NCBI RefSeq assembly: GCF_004216565.1
Contig: NZ_SGWV01000010.1
Location: forward strand, 587,811 to 651,810
Length of the DNA stretch: 64,000 nucleotides
Source of the DNA: Sphaerotilus mobilis
Lineage (GTDB): Bacteria; Pseudomonadota; Gammaproteobacteria; Burkholderiales; Burkholderiaceae_C
Direction: 5' to 3'
This document shows, in pieces, positions 17,264 to 26,869 of the stretch. How positions within the stretch are numbered: the first letter of the stretch is position 1; each line of letters opens with the position of its first letter. The position numbers and the translations under genes are program-made. The notes beneath the pieces are model-generated. The model did no database searches and was not told where the DNA came from. It saw only the letters and a list, made by a program, of their open reading frames with translations.

Positions 17264-18418
17264 ATGAGCATCCTGTCCGCGTCGTCGGCATCGTCCGCGT
17301 CTTCGGCGTCCTCGGCCTCGTCTGCCTCGTCAGCGTCTTCCGCATCGTCGGCATCCTCGGCATCGATGAACGGCGTCGCCGGCTATGCCGGCGCGATCGT
17401 CAACCCCGCGCTGACGCAGGCCCTGGAGTCGTCGCAGCATGCGCTGTGGCGTCTCGGTGTCACCGGGGCTGCAATGGTCCCGACCCCGAGCAAGGGCGAG
17501 GGGGATCGGCTCCGGCAGTGGCAGCCTGACGTCCGAGGCGCGATCTGGGGCTTCGAGGTCGCGCAGGACCTGGTCTTCAGAGCGGAGTCGCAGGATTCCG
17601 CAACCCTGGGCCTCTGGGTCCCCAACCCGGCCGGCGTCAAGGCAACATTCAAGGCCCTGTTGACCTTGACTGCGCCATCGGATGCGACCTTGATGGCCCA
17701 GGCCCAAGCGGTCGCGGAAAAGACCCGGTTTCGCTCGATGCCGAAGTCCCAGGATCCCTCGCGCGAGCGCCTGCTGGAGATCACCACCCAGACCACACCG
17801 GCCTTTGCTTTCTGGTCTCAGATCCTGCCGCTGCACCCCGACCGGACGCCACGCACCCTCGAATTGATGCAGGTCGCGCTCGGTCTGGCCAACCATGCCG
17901 TGCAGCGCCTGAAGCACGCGCTGGATGTGAGGCGGCCCCATCGCATCAACCACCAGGTGATGCCGGCGATCCTGACGCCTGCCCATGGCAGCCTGCCCAG
18001 CGGCCACGCCACTGAAGCGTTCACGATCGCCTGGGTGCTGTCGCAATTGGTGGACGGGGACCGCAGAGCGCTCCTTCCCTTGACCCGAACACAACTGGCC
18101 CTGGCGTACCGCATCGCCGAGAACCGCGAGTACGCCGGCGTGCACTACGAGATCGACTCGATCGCGGGGCAGGTGCTGGGCACCGTGATGGCGGACTATC
18201 TGATCGCCCGTTGCACGGCAGACGAGAACGCAACCGTTGATGTCGAGGCACGCGCATTCAATCCAGAAGTCAAGCGCAAGCAGAAAGGGGTGGACGCAGC
18301 GGCCGATGTGGTCGATTTGGTCGTGAGCCGGATCCCGGCCCCACGTGGGGCGGTCCCCGTCGGCCGTTCCGAGCCGCTGGCCTGGCTCTGGACGCAAGCG
18401 TCTGCGGAGTGGCACTGA
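17264..18418 (+). CDS. vanadium-haloperoxidase/PAP2-superfamily enzyme
   Basis: A 384-residue all-helical protein with the three motifs of the PAP2/vanadium haloperoxidase superfamily: K217-x6-R224-P, P-S246-G-H248, and R288-x5-H294-x3-D298. These bind phosphate or vanadate and give the acid-base His. Its soluble look, lack of clear membrane segments and long N-terminal half fit bacterial haloperoxidase-like members better than membrane lipid phosphatases, but sequence alone cannot separate halide oxidation from phosphatase activity. The N-terminus (residues 5-34) is ten perfect Ser-Ala-Ser repeats after a start with GGGAG nine bases upstream. The stop overlaps the next start as TGATG. It belongs to the 9858-20334 operon. 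Confidence 0.75.
   Translation: MSILSASSASSASSASSASSASSASSASSASSASMNGVAGYAGAIVNPALTQALESSQHALWRLGVTGAAMVPTPSKGEGDRLRQWQPDVRGAIWGFEVAQDLVFRAESQDSATLGLWVPNPAGVKATFKALLTLTAPSDATLMAQAQAVAEKTRFRSMPKSQDPSRERLLEITTQTTPAFAFWSQILPLHPDRTPRTLELMQVALGLANHAVQRLKHALDVRRPHRINHQVMPAILTPAHGSLPSGHATEAFTIAWVLSQLVDGDRRALLPLTRTQLALAYRIAENREYAGVHYEIDSIAGQVLGTVMADYLIARCTADENATVDVEARAFNPEVKRKQKGVDAAADVVDLVVSRIPAPRGAVPVGRSEPLAWLWTQASAEWH
17276..17365 (+). repeat. coding 9-bp repeat, (Ser-Ala-Ser)x10
   Basis: Ten units of three codons encode SAS. The Ser and Ala codons vary from unit to unit (tcc, tcg, tct, tca; gcg, gca, gcc), so the DNA is not a clean microsatellite while the protein repeat is perfect. This points to selection on the peptide. 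Confidence 0.85.
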
Positions 18419-20334
18419 TGTCCGCCCCGGATCCCTACCTGCAATGGGCCAAGCTCACCCAGCTTCGCTACCTGCAACCGATGCGCGACGCGCAGGACGG
18501 TGACTGGCTGCGTCTGATCACCACCCCTGAGGGGGTCGCTGCCCTTCAGGAAAGGGCGCAGCACCAGGTGTTGTCGCTCGTCGATCCGGCCGCTCGACAC
18601 CGGACGGTCTGGCTGCACGCCGATGACCTGCCGGTCGCGCTGGACTGCTCGAACCACCACCGCATCGGTCTGGCGCACCCCGGAATGGCGCCCGTGGGGG
18701 GTCGAAAGTCCGTCGGGTTGGTGGACATGGCGCCTCTTCCAGAAAAACCAGGCGCGGAGGAGGTGCAGCCCTGCGAGGCTGCGACGGTGATCGGCGTCAT
18801 CGATGGTCGTTGCGGCTTCCTGCACCAGGACTTCTGGACCGACGAGGGGCGCACCTTCATCCGGCATTTCTGGGACCAGGGTGTCCCGGCCACGGCAGAT
18901 CCGGCCTTTTGGCGCACACCGGACGACATGCAATACGGCCGACAGGTCACCGGTGCGCGCCTTGAAGAACGCTTCGGTGCGTCGCTCGCCGCGTGCGCGA
19001 CCGGCTGGCAGCGCGAGCAGCGCGAACTGGCGAGCTATCGGGCCATCGGCTATGCCTTGCCCGAGGCGGCGGACTGGAGTCACGGCACCCATGTGCTGTC
19101 GACAGCCCTGAAGGCTTACCGCGACCTCGATGCCAGAGGCAACACGTCGCCACCGGTGGGGCCAGCGCTGATCCATGTCCAACTGCCGGACCTTGCCCTG
19201 CACGACACCAGCGCGAACTGGCTGGCCTCGCATGTGCGCGACGGGATCGACTACATCCTGGCTCGCTGTTCGCCCGAGGCACGGGTGGTCATCAACCTCA
19301 GCCTGGGCGGATTTGGCGGGCCGCAGAACGGCACGTCGATGCTTGAGGAGGCCATCGACGAGCGCATCCGCCGCTGGAACGGGCCTGACGGCATCCAGCG
19401 GCTGCAGGTCGTCGTGGCCGCCGGCAACATCGGCACAGGCGACGTGGACGATGACGGCTCCGGGGAGCCGCGCCGGGTCCATCTGCGCAAGGGCTGTAAA
19501 GAGGACGGCAGCATCGAGTTCTCATGGGACATCGAGGTTCCCGACGCCACTGAAACCTTCCTCGAGTTCTGGGTACCAGCGACAGGAGACTCACCGGTCC
19601 GGATGACGGCGACCCTGATTCCGCCGCCCGGCGCTGTCGCACTGCAAGCCACTGCCGGGCCGGGCGAGCATGCCACCTGCGACTGGCAGGACGCACCCGG
19701 TGTCCAGGCGGCGGTCTTCAATGGCACCCACACATCCGAGGGCGCCTGCGGTACCGGTTCCAGCCTGATTCTGGTCGCCTTGCCGCACACGACCGACTGG
19801 CTCGGTCGTCGATGTGGCCCTCTGGGCCGCTGGTCGCTCAAGCTGTCGCCGCAGGACCGTGCGCGCGAGCCGCTCCATGTCGACGGCTGGATCCGTCGGC
19901 GCGACGTGCCGGGCGAACTGGCCGGCGAACGACCTCAGTACGGTTTCAGCAAGGCGGACGCGCCATCTGGGCAGCTCGCCGATCAACGGTCCACCCTGGC
20001 CCATGCCCACCAGGTGGTGGTGGTGGGCGCCGTCGAACCGGCGCGCATGCCCAGGGCAATCTACCCGTTCGAGGAGGCCGACTATTCCTCGACCATCCTG
20101 GGCGGCGACCCGGTCTACGGCCCAGGTCGGCTCCACGGGCCCGGCTTCACGACCGGGACACGCCAGCAACTGCGGGGAACGTCGATCGCTGCGGCCCATG
20201 TCTGCGGAGCCCTCGCTGCCCAGGCAACGCCATCGCCGCTCAACCTGGAAAATCTGCCGCCTGGCCCAGCACTGCCGGGTGCAAGGGCCGAACCGTCAAA
20301 GAAGGTCAGGCGGGTCCGGGCCATCTTGCCCTGA
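18418..20334 (+). CDS. subtilisin-like (S8) serine protease
   Basis: A 638-residue subtilase. The catalytic residues are D129 (VIGVIDGRCG), H222 (DWSHGTHVL) and S589 (RGTSIAAAH); N337 in VVVAAGNIG is the oxyanion Asn. About 250 residues separate N337 from S589, a large insertion with beta-rich, Ig-like character (for example FLEFWVPATGDSPVRMTATL). No signal peptide is evident, so export would need another route, or the enzyme is cytoplasmic. The N-terminal 120 residues could be a prodomain or adaptor. It is the last gene of the operon and overlaps the haloperoxidase-type gene by one base (TGATG). Confidence 0.88.
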   Translation: MSAPDPYLQWAKLTQLRYLQPMRDAQDGDWLRLITTPEGVAALQERAQHQVLSLVDPAARHRTVWLHADDLPVALDCSNHHRIGLAHPGMAPVGGRKSVGLVDMAPLPEKPGAEEVQPCEAATVIGVIDGRCGFLHQDFWTDEGRTFIRHFWDQGVPATADPAFWRTPDDMQYGRQVTGARLEERFGASLAACATGWQREQRELASYRAIGYALPEAADWSHGTHVLSTALKAYRDLDARGNTSPPVGPALIHVQLPDLALHDTSANWLASHVRDGIDYILARCSPEARVVINLSLGGFGGPQNGTSMLEEAIDERIRRWNGPDGIQRLQVVVAAGNIGTGDVDDDGSGEPRRVHLRKGCKEDGSIEFSWDIEVPDATETFLEFWVPATGDSPVRMTATLIPPPGAVALQATAGPGEHATCDWQDAPGVQAAVFNGTHTSEGACGTGSSLILVALPHTTDWLGRRCGPLGRWSLKLSPQDRAREPLHVDGWIRRRDVPGELAGERPQYGFSKADAPSGQLADQRSTLAHAHQVVVVGAVEPARMPRAIYPFEEADYSSTILGGDPVYGPGRLHGPGFTTGTRQQLRGTSIAAAHVCGALAAQATPSPLNLENLPPGPALPGARAEPSKKVRRVRAILP

Positions 20335-21801
<1,467 letters not shown>

Positions 21802-21818
21802 CCGATCTTCTCAGACGA

Positions 21819-22385
21819 ATGTGCGCCTGGTTGACGCCGGCATGTCCTGTGACGATCAATCGTCCGATCCGCGTACCGCGAATGACGTTGTTGAATCGCC
21901 AGCATGAGTTCGAGCGGCATCTGCAACTCGCTGCCAACAAGTGTGGCGAACAGGGCTGGATCTTGATCCTCCTGGATGCCGACGATGACCGCCCAGTTGC
22001 GCTGGCTGCAACCCTCAGGGAACGCTCGCAACGCGTCGTGCCGCATCGTCCGGTCGCCGTTGTCCTTGCAAATCGCGAGTTCGAGGCCTGGTTCATGGCC
22101 GCAGCCGAATCGTTGAATGGTTGTCACGGCCTGAAGCTGGAGCCCGGCGACCAGAACGTGCACGCCGAAACCCCGAGAGACGCCAAAGGTTGGCTGGGGA
22201 GACGACTCGGCAACAGCCGATATCACGCCACCAGTGATCAGCCGAAGTTCGCCGCAAAGTTTGATATGGCCCAGGCTCGGCAACGCAGCCGATCCTTCAG
22301 AAAACTGTGCGACGACTGGATGCGCCACACCAGCACGTACTACCCGCGTGCGTCCCCAAGTTCCTCAAGCGATACACAACCATGA
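21819..22385 (+). CDS. DUF4276-family protein, 5'-truncated
   Basis: A 188-residue frame with DUF4276 features: LILLDADDDRP, VVLANREFEAWFMAAAESL, DAKGWLGRRL, YHATSDQPKFAAKFD. Members I know of begin with a conserved Val-Glu-Gly segment and a following helix ending LLRR. Here the frame reads back as LTDLLRRM and then runs into the end of purB, so the first 10-20 family residues are missing. The ATG at 21819 is the only obvious start and lacks a ribosome site. DUF4276 is a Toprim-like domain often found with an AAA ATPase in defence contexts; no partner is nearby. It is probably a remnant. The stop overlaps the pyrF start. Confidence 0.55.
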   Translation: MCAWLTPACPVTINRPIRVPRMTLLNRQHEFERHLQLAANKCGEQGWILILLDADDDRPVALAATLRERSQRVVPHRPVAVVLANREFEAWFMAAAESLNGCHGLKLEPGDQNVHAETPRDAKGWLGRRLGNSRYHATSDQPKFAAKFDMAQARQRSRSFRKLCDDWMRHTSTYYPRASPSSSSDTQP

Positions 22386-23221
22386 ACTTCATCAACCAGC
22401 TCGCCCGCGCCGAACGCCTGCATGACTCGCTGCTGTGTGTCGGCCTCGATCCGGAGCCGGGCAAGTTTCCGGGCGCCTGGAAGGGCGATGCCGCGCGCAT
22501 CTATGACTTCTGCGCCCGCATCGTTGACGCCACCAAGGACCTGGTGGTGGCCTTCAAGCCGCAGATCGCCTATTTCGCGGCCCAGCGCGCCGAGGACCAG
22601 CTGGAGCGGCTGATGGCCCACATCAAGCGTGTGGCGCCGGATGTGCCGGTGATCCTCGACGCCAAGCGCGGCGACATCGGCAGCACCGCCGAGCAGTACG
22701 CCCGCGAGGCCTACGAGCGTTATCAGGCCGATGCGGTGACGCTGTCGCCCTTCATGGGCTTCGACTCGATCGAGCCCTACCTGCGCCACCCGGACAAGGG
22801 CGCGATCCTGCTGTGCCGCACCTCCAACCCGGGCGGCAACGACTGGCAGATGCAGCGCCTGGCCGACCTGCCCGGCCAGCCGCGCCTGTATGAACACCTG
22901 GCCGCGCTGGCGCAGTCGGCGTGGAACCGCAACGGCCAGCTCGGCCTGGTGGTCGGCGCCACCTACCCGGCGGAGATCGCCCGCGTGCGCGAACTCGCGC
23001 CCACGCTGCCGCTGCTGATCCCCGGCGTCGGCGCGCAGGGCGGCGATGCGGTCGCCACCGTGCAGGCCGGTCTGGTGCGCGACGCAGCCGGCGCGATCAC
23101 CGGCCCGATCGTGGTCAACAGCTCGCGCGCCATCCTCTACGCCAGCAACGGCGACGACTTTGCCGAAGCGGCCCGGCGGGTGGCGCTGGCCACCCGGGCG
23201 ACGCTCAACGCGGCGCGCTGA
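22382..23221 (+). CDS. pyrF: orotidine 5'-phosphate decarboxylase
   Basis: A 279-residue enzyme that decarboxylates OMP to UMP in pyrimidine synthesis. The catalytic segment VILDAKRGDIGSTA is intact, and GLDPEPGKFP and VGATYPAEIARVRELAP are typical of the longer type 2 PyrF found in betaproteobacteria and mycobacteria. The start ATG is at 22382; the preceding truncated frame ends in the overlapping TGA. Downstream are about 280 bases without a gene, holding only a weak hairpin at 23229-23246. Confidence 0.93.
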   Translation: MNFINQLARAERLHDSLLCVGLDPEPGKFPGAWKGDAARIYDFCARIVDATKDLVVAFKPQIAYFAAQRAEDQLERLMAHIKRVAPDVPVILDAKRGDIGSTAEQYAREAYERYQADAVTLSPFMGFDSIEPYLRHPDKGAILLCRTSNPGGNDWQMQRLADLPGQPRLYEHLAALAQSAWNRNGQLGLVVGATYPAEIARVRELAPTLPLLIPGVGAQGGDAVATVQAGLVRDAAGAITGPIVVNSSRAILYASNGDDFAEAARRVALATRATLNAAR

Positions 23222-23504
23222 ACGCCCAAGGCGGCACGCTCCGCCTCGGACCGATCATCGGTCGGTGACGCCAATGACAGTGGCGATTAAGCAGGCGTGA
23301 ACACCGGTCGACACCCGCCGTTGAGTCGCGGATGAAGCCCGCGCACAGCACCCGATACCGTGCCTTGGCAGTGCCCGTCATGTGCTGCTGGCCACACTGA
23401 GTTCACCGAGGAAGGCGATCCGCACCGACAGTCGGAGCCCTCGCCGCCAGGTGCCGCCCGGAATGTCTCCGGGCGGGTCCAAGCAACTGAGTGAGGTGAG
23501 CAAA

Positions 23505-23945
23505 ATGACCATCGAATCCCCCGCGACCGTCTGCAACAAGCTGCAGTTCCAAAGCTTCAACGTGCAACTGTTCGAAGAGCCGGCGCACGAGGCGACCAGC
23601 ATCCTGACCCCTGGCAGCCGCTACAAGGTCGTCATCAAGGTCGAGCTGAGCGCCAAGCTCAAGCGCATCCTGTGCGGCAAGTGGTGCGTCTCGGTGATCG
23701 CCGAGCGCATCGGTGCCGGCGCCGACAAGGAAAAGCATGTCGTCGTGCCGATGAACAACTGCGACGACGCCGCCGACACCATCGTCGTGGAGCTCACCGA
23801 GGACTGGCTCGACAAGGATGGCGAAGGACCCTGCGGCAACATCTACTCGCTCTACGTGGCGGTGGTGGCGCTGGACAACTGCCACAGCAAGCCGGTCGGT
23901 CTGGCCGGTTTCGCCCGCCTGGGTGATGTCTTCACCTTTTCCTGA
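23505..23945 (+). CDS. hypothetical protein, 146 aa, possibly beta-rich
   Basis: I do not recognise this protein. GAGGTGAG before the ATG at 23505 is a good ribosome site. The sequence (MTIESPATVCNKLQFQSFN, then alternating hydrophobic strands such as YKVVIKVELS and IYSLYVAVVALD) suggests a beta-sandwich. It has several Cys (near residues 10, 57, 62, 87, 109 and 122) and no signal peptide. It is followed on the same strand by a DUF1360 gene and an 80-residue protein, perhaps one transcription unit. Confidence 0.6.
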   Translation: MTIESPATVCNKLQFQSFNVQLFEEPAHEATSILTPGSRYKVVIKVELSAKLKRILCGKWCVSVIAERIGAGADKEKHVVVPMNNCDDAADTIVVELTEDWLDKDGEGPCGNIYSLYVAVVALDNCHSKPVGLAGFARLGDVFTFS

Positions 23946-24025
23946 TCGGTGACGGTGAACGCGGCGGCCGGCGCGACAGGCGCCGTCCGCCGACGTCCTG
24001 ACCTCCAACCAGCCGGAGAGCCGTC

Positions 24026-24340
24026 ATGACCATCGATATCCAGCTGAGCTGGCTGTTCGCCCTGTGCGTCCTGGCCACCTGGCGACTCACCCATCTGCTC
24101 GCCCGTGAAGACGGTCCTGGCGACCTCGTCGTGCGGCTCAGGGCCTCGCTCGGCCATTCCTGGCTGGGCGCCATGATGGACTGCTTCTTCTGTCTGAGCT
24201 TGTGGGTCGCCATCCCACTGACCTGGAGTTTCGACGTGACTTTGCCTGAGAGCCTGCTGCTCTGGCTGGCCATGTCTGGTGCTGCCTGTCTGCTCGAACG
24301 CATCAGCTCGTCGCCGGGCCGGCAGCAGCCTAGCCCCTGA
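24026..24340 (+). CDS. DUF1360 small membrane protein
   Basis: A 104-residue protein with the DUF1360 pattern: WRLTHLLAREDGPGDLVVRL near the N-terminus and MDCFFCLSLWVAIPL in the middle. Three membrane helices are likely (about 6-18, 54-72 and 76-92). In spore formers relatives are sporulation-linked; here the role is unknown. GGAGAG lies before the start. It sits between two small unknown genes on the same strand. Confidence 0.75.
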   Translation: MTIDIQLSWLFALCVLATWRLTHLLAREDGPGDLVVRLRASLGHSWLGAMMDCFFCLSLWVAIPLTWSFDVTLPESLLLWLAMSGAACLLERISSSPGRQQPSP

Positions 24341-24354
24341 AACCGGAGAACGAC

Positions 24355-24597
24355 ATGAGCAATTGCTGCGGCGCCAAGCGCGCCTCCCTCGCCATCGGAT
24401 CGGGCACGGAGCCCGTCCCTCGACCGGTGGCCGGTTCAGACATCCGCATGCGTCTGGACCGGCCGCTGGACCTCACCTTGCGCGGTGAGACAACCGGCCG
24501 CGACTACCACTTCACACCGCATGTGCCGACCCTGCTGGTGGCAGCCACTGACGTCGAATCGCTGTTGCGCTATGGCGGCGTAGCGCGCGAAGCCTGA
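24355..24597 (+). CDS. small hypothetical protein, 80 aa
   Basis: Not recognised. It starts 14 bases after the DUF1360 gene with GGAG upstream. The N-terminus MSNCCGAKRA has a Cys pair. Then comes a beta-rich segment (IRMRLDRPLDLTLRGETTGR) and VPTLLVAATDVESLLRYGGV. The last part resembles short bacterial and phage structural or head-neck-type proteins, but the match is too weak to name. Confidence 0.55.
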   Translation: MSNCCGAKRASLAIGSGTEPVPRPVAGSDIRMRLDRPLDLTLRGETTGRDYHFTPHVPTLLVAATDVESLLRYGGVAREA

Positions 24598-24610
24598 GCT
24601 TCGCCCACCT

Positions 24611-25039
24611 TCAAGCCCGTAACGCCTGCCGCAACCAGGCGTCGAGCTGCGGCGCGGTCATCGCGCCGCTCTGGCGCGCCACCTCGCGCCCGCCGACGAA
24701 CAGCGCCAGCGTCGGGATCGAGCGGATGCCCAGCTTGGCCGAGGTCTGCGGGTTCTCGTCGCTGTCGAGCTTGGCGAACAGGACCTGGCCCTGCCAGGTC
24801 CGCGCCGACTGGGCGAAGTGCGGTGCCATCGAGCGGCAAGGGCCGCACCAGGGCGCCCAGATGTCGATCAGCACCGGCAGTTCGGTGCGGCCGAGCACGG
24901 CGTCGATGCGGGCGTCGGTCAGCACCACCGGCTCGGCGGGCAGCAGCTCTTGGCTGCAACGGCCGCAGGTGGGTGCCTCGGCGCGGCGTTCGGGCGGGAC
25001 GCGGTTGGTGGCGCCGCATTGGGCGCAGGCGATGTGCAT
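24611..25039 (-). CDS. trxC: thioredoxin 2
   Basis: A 142-residue TrxC-type thioredoxin. The N-terminal zinc ribbon has two Cys pairs (CAQC at 5-8 and CGRC at 25-28), which separates it from TrxA. The thioredoxin fold has the active site WCGPC in IDIWAPWCGPCRSMAP and the cis-Pro in SIPTLALF. It reduces protein disulfides in the cytoplasm and in many bacteria is induced by oxidative stress. It converges with the small gene ending at 24597. Confidence 0.93.
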   Translation of the reverse strand: MHIACAQCGATNRVPPERRAEAPTCGRCSQELLPAEPVVLTDARIDAVLGRTELPVLIDIWAPWCGPCRSMAPHFAQSARTWQGQVLFAKLDSDENPQTSAKLGIRSIPTLALFVGGREVARQSGAMTAPQLDAWLRQALRA

Positions 25040-25143
25040 GGTTCACTCCATCAGTCATGGCTGATATGGGGCAGGACCGGCCAGGCTTCAAGGCCCCGGT
25101 GGAACCGGAAGATCCGCCACGGCCCGGCTCCTAGAATTTGCCG

Positions 25144-26796
25144 ATGCCCGCCCTCCGTCCCGACACCGACCACCCCGCGCTCGCCGCGGCCCTCCCGCCG
25201 ACGCTTGGCGGCGCCGCGCGGGCACGCCGGGCCTGGCGTCTGGCGGTGGTCACGCTGCTGGGCTTCGCCTCCGGCCTGCCGCTGGCGCTGACCGGGCAGG
25301 CGCTGCAGGCCTGGCTGAGCCTGGACGGCATCGACGTCGCCACCATCGGCTTCCTCAGCCTGGTCGGCCTGCCCTACACCTTCAAGTTCCTGTGGGCGCC
25401 GCTGATGGACCGCTTCGAGGTCCCCGGCCTGGGCCGTCGACGCGGCTGGCTGGTGCTGACGCAGCTGTTGCTGGCGCTGGCCCTGCTGGCGCTGTCGGCG
25501 ACATCGCCCCAGGGTGCCTTGCAGGTCTTCGCGCTGCTGGCGGTCACGGTGGCCTTCCTGTCGGCCTCGCAGGACGTCGTCATCGACGCCTACCGCACGG
25601 ACCTGCTGCCGGTGGCCGAACGCGGCCTGGGCTCGTCGCTGTCGGTGCTGGGCTACCGGCTGGCGATGATCCTGTCGGGCGGCGTTGCGATGATCTGGAC
25701 CGATCCGGCCAACATCGCCGCCGCCGCGGCCGCTGGTGGACCGAGCTGGAGCTGGCCGGCGGTCTACCGCCTGATGGCCGCGATCATGGTCGGTGCGGCG
25801 CTGCTGTCGGCGCTCGTGCTGCCGCGCTTGCCAGCGCTGGACGCACCCCGCAGCGAGGCCCGGCACGACCTGGTCGGCTTCCTGGCCGTGGTGCTGGCCG
25901 TCGCGCTGGGCTATGTCGTGACGCAGCAGGCCGTCGTGCCGGCGCTGCAGGCGCTGCTCGGGCCGCTGTTCGAGGGCTCGTCGCTGGCGCCCACCCTGCG
26001 CCAGCGCTGGATCGACCTGGTCGCCCTGCTGGTCGGCATCGGCTTCACGCTGCCGCTGGCGGCCTGGGCGGCGCGCCGGGCACGCTTCGAGACCCTGCTG
26101 GGCGGCCTGGGCAACTACTTCAGCCAGCCCGGCGCCTGGGCCTTCCTCGGCTTCATCGTGCTCTACAAGCTGGGCGATGCCTTTGCCGGCTCGCTGATGA
26201 CGCCCTTCCTGCTCAAGGCCATGGCCTATGGCTCGGCCGAGGTCGGCGTGGTCAACAAGGTGCTGGGCCTGTGGCTGACGATCGCCGGCGCGCTGCTGGG
26301 CGGCGCGCTGATGTTGCGGCTCGGGCTGTGGCGCTCGCTGATGCTGTTCGGCGTGCTGCAGATGGCCAGCAACGTCGGCTTCTGGTGGCTGGCGGTGGCC
26401 GGCAAGGGCAGCCTGCCCGGTCTGACCGTGCCGGCCTTCGACTGGGGCTTTTTGTCGCTCGCCCAGGCCACGCCGGTCGACGGCGCGCTGCTGCTGGTGA
26501 TCGCTGGCGAGAACCTGTCGGGCGGCATGGGCACGGCCGCCTTCGTCGCCTTCCTGATGAGCCTGACCAGCCAGCGCTTCACGGCCACCCAGTACGCCAT
26601 GCTCAGCGCCTTCGCGGCGGTCGGCCGGGTCTGGGTCGGACCGCTGGCGGGTGTGCTGGCCGAGTCGATCGGCTGGCCCAGCTTCTTCATCCTGTCCACG
26701 TTCGCGGCGCTGCCCGCGTTGTGGCTGTTGTGGACGATGCGCGCCATCGTCCGGGCGCTGGAGATCGATCCCGCCACGCCCTTGACGGACGACTGA
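25144..26796 (+). CDS. ampG: AmpG-like MFS muropeptide transporter
   Basis: A 550-residue major-facilitator protein with about 12-14 membrane segments. The AmpG family features are visible: FASGLPLALTGQALQAWLS near the start, LPYTFKFLWAPLMDRF, then SQDVVIDAYRTDLL. AmpG brings anhydro-muropeptides from the periplasm into the cytoplasm for wall recycling and influences beta-lactamase induction. ATG 25144 is preferred over the TTG at 25138. The 25-residue N-terminal extension is Ala/Pro-rich and cytoplasmic. Confidence 0.88.
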   Translation: MPALRPDTDHPALAAALPPTLGGAARARRAWRLAVVTLLGFASGLPLALTGQALQAWLSLDGIDVATIGFLSLVGLPYTFKFLWAPLMDRFEVPGLGRRRGWLVLTQLLLALALLALSATSPQGALQVFALLAVTVAFLSASQDVVIDAYRTDLLPVAERGLGSSLSVLGYRLAMILSGGVAMIWTDPANIAAAAAAGGPSWSWPAVYRLMAAIMVGAALLSALVLPRLPALDAPRSEARHDLVGFLAVVLAVALGYVVTQQAVVPALQALLGPLFEGSSLAPTLRQRWIDLVALLVGIGFTLPLAAWAARRARFETLLGGLGNYFSQPGAWAFLGFIVLYKLGDAFAGSLMTPFLLKAMAYGSAEVGVVNKVLGLWLTIAGALLGGALMLRLGLWRSLMLFGVLQMASNVGFWWLAVAGKGSLPGLTVPAFDWGFLSLAQATPVDGALLLVIAGENLSGGMGTAAFVAFLMSLTSQRFTATQYAMLSAFAAVGRVWVGPLAGVLAESIGWPSFFILSTFAALPALWLLWTMRAIVRALEIDPATPLTDD

Positions 26797-26869
26797 GGCG
26801 CCCTGATCTGAACTGACCTGGCGTGCAGCCCCCCGGGCGTCACGCCCCAACCCGAAAGCCCCGAGCACC

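Noticed and set aside
17366..18418. Start of the haloperoxidase-type gene at ATG 17366, after the Ser-Ala-Ser tract
   Set aside because: GGGAG lies correctly before ATG 17264, none before 17366, and the codon variation in the tract indicates that it is translated.
23229..23246. Terminator after pyrF (AGGCGG-N6-CCGCCT)
   Set aside because: Only a 6-bp stem and no T-run follows; too weak in this base composition.
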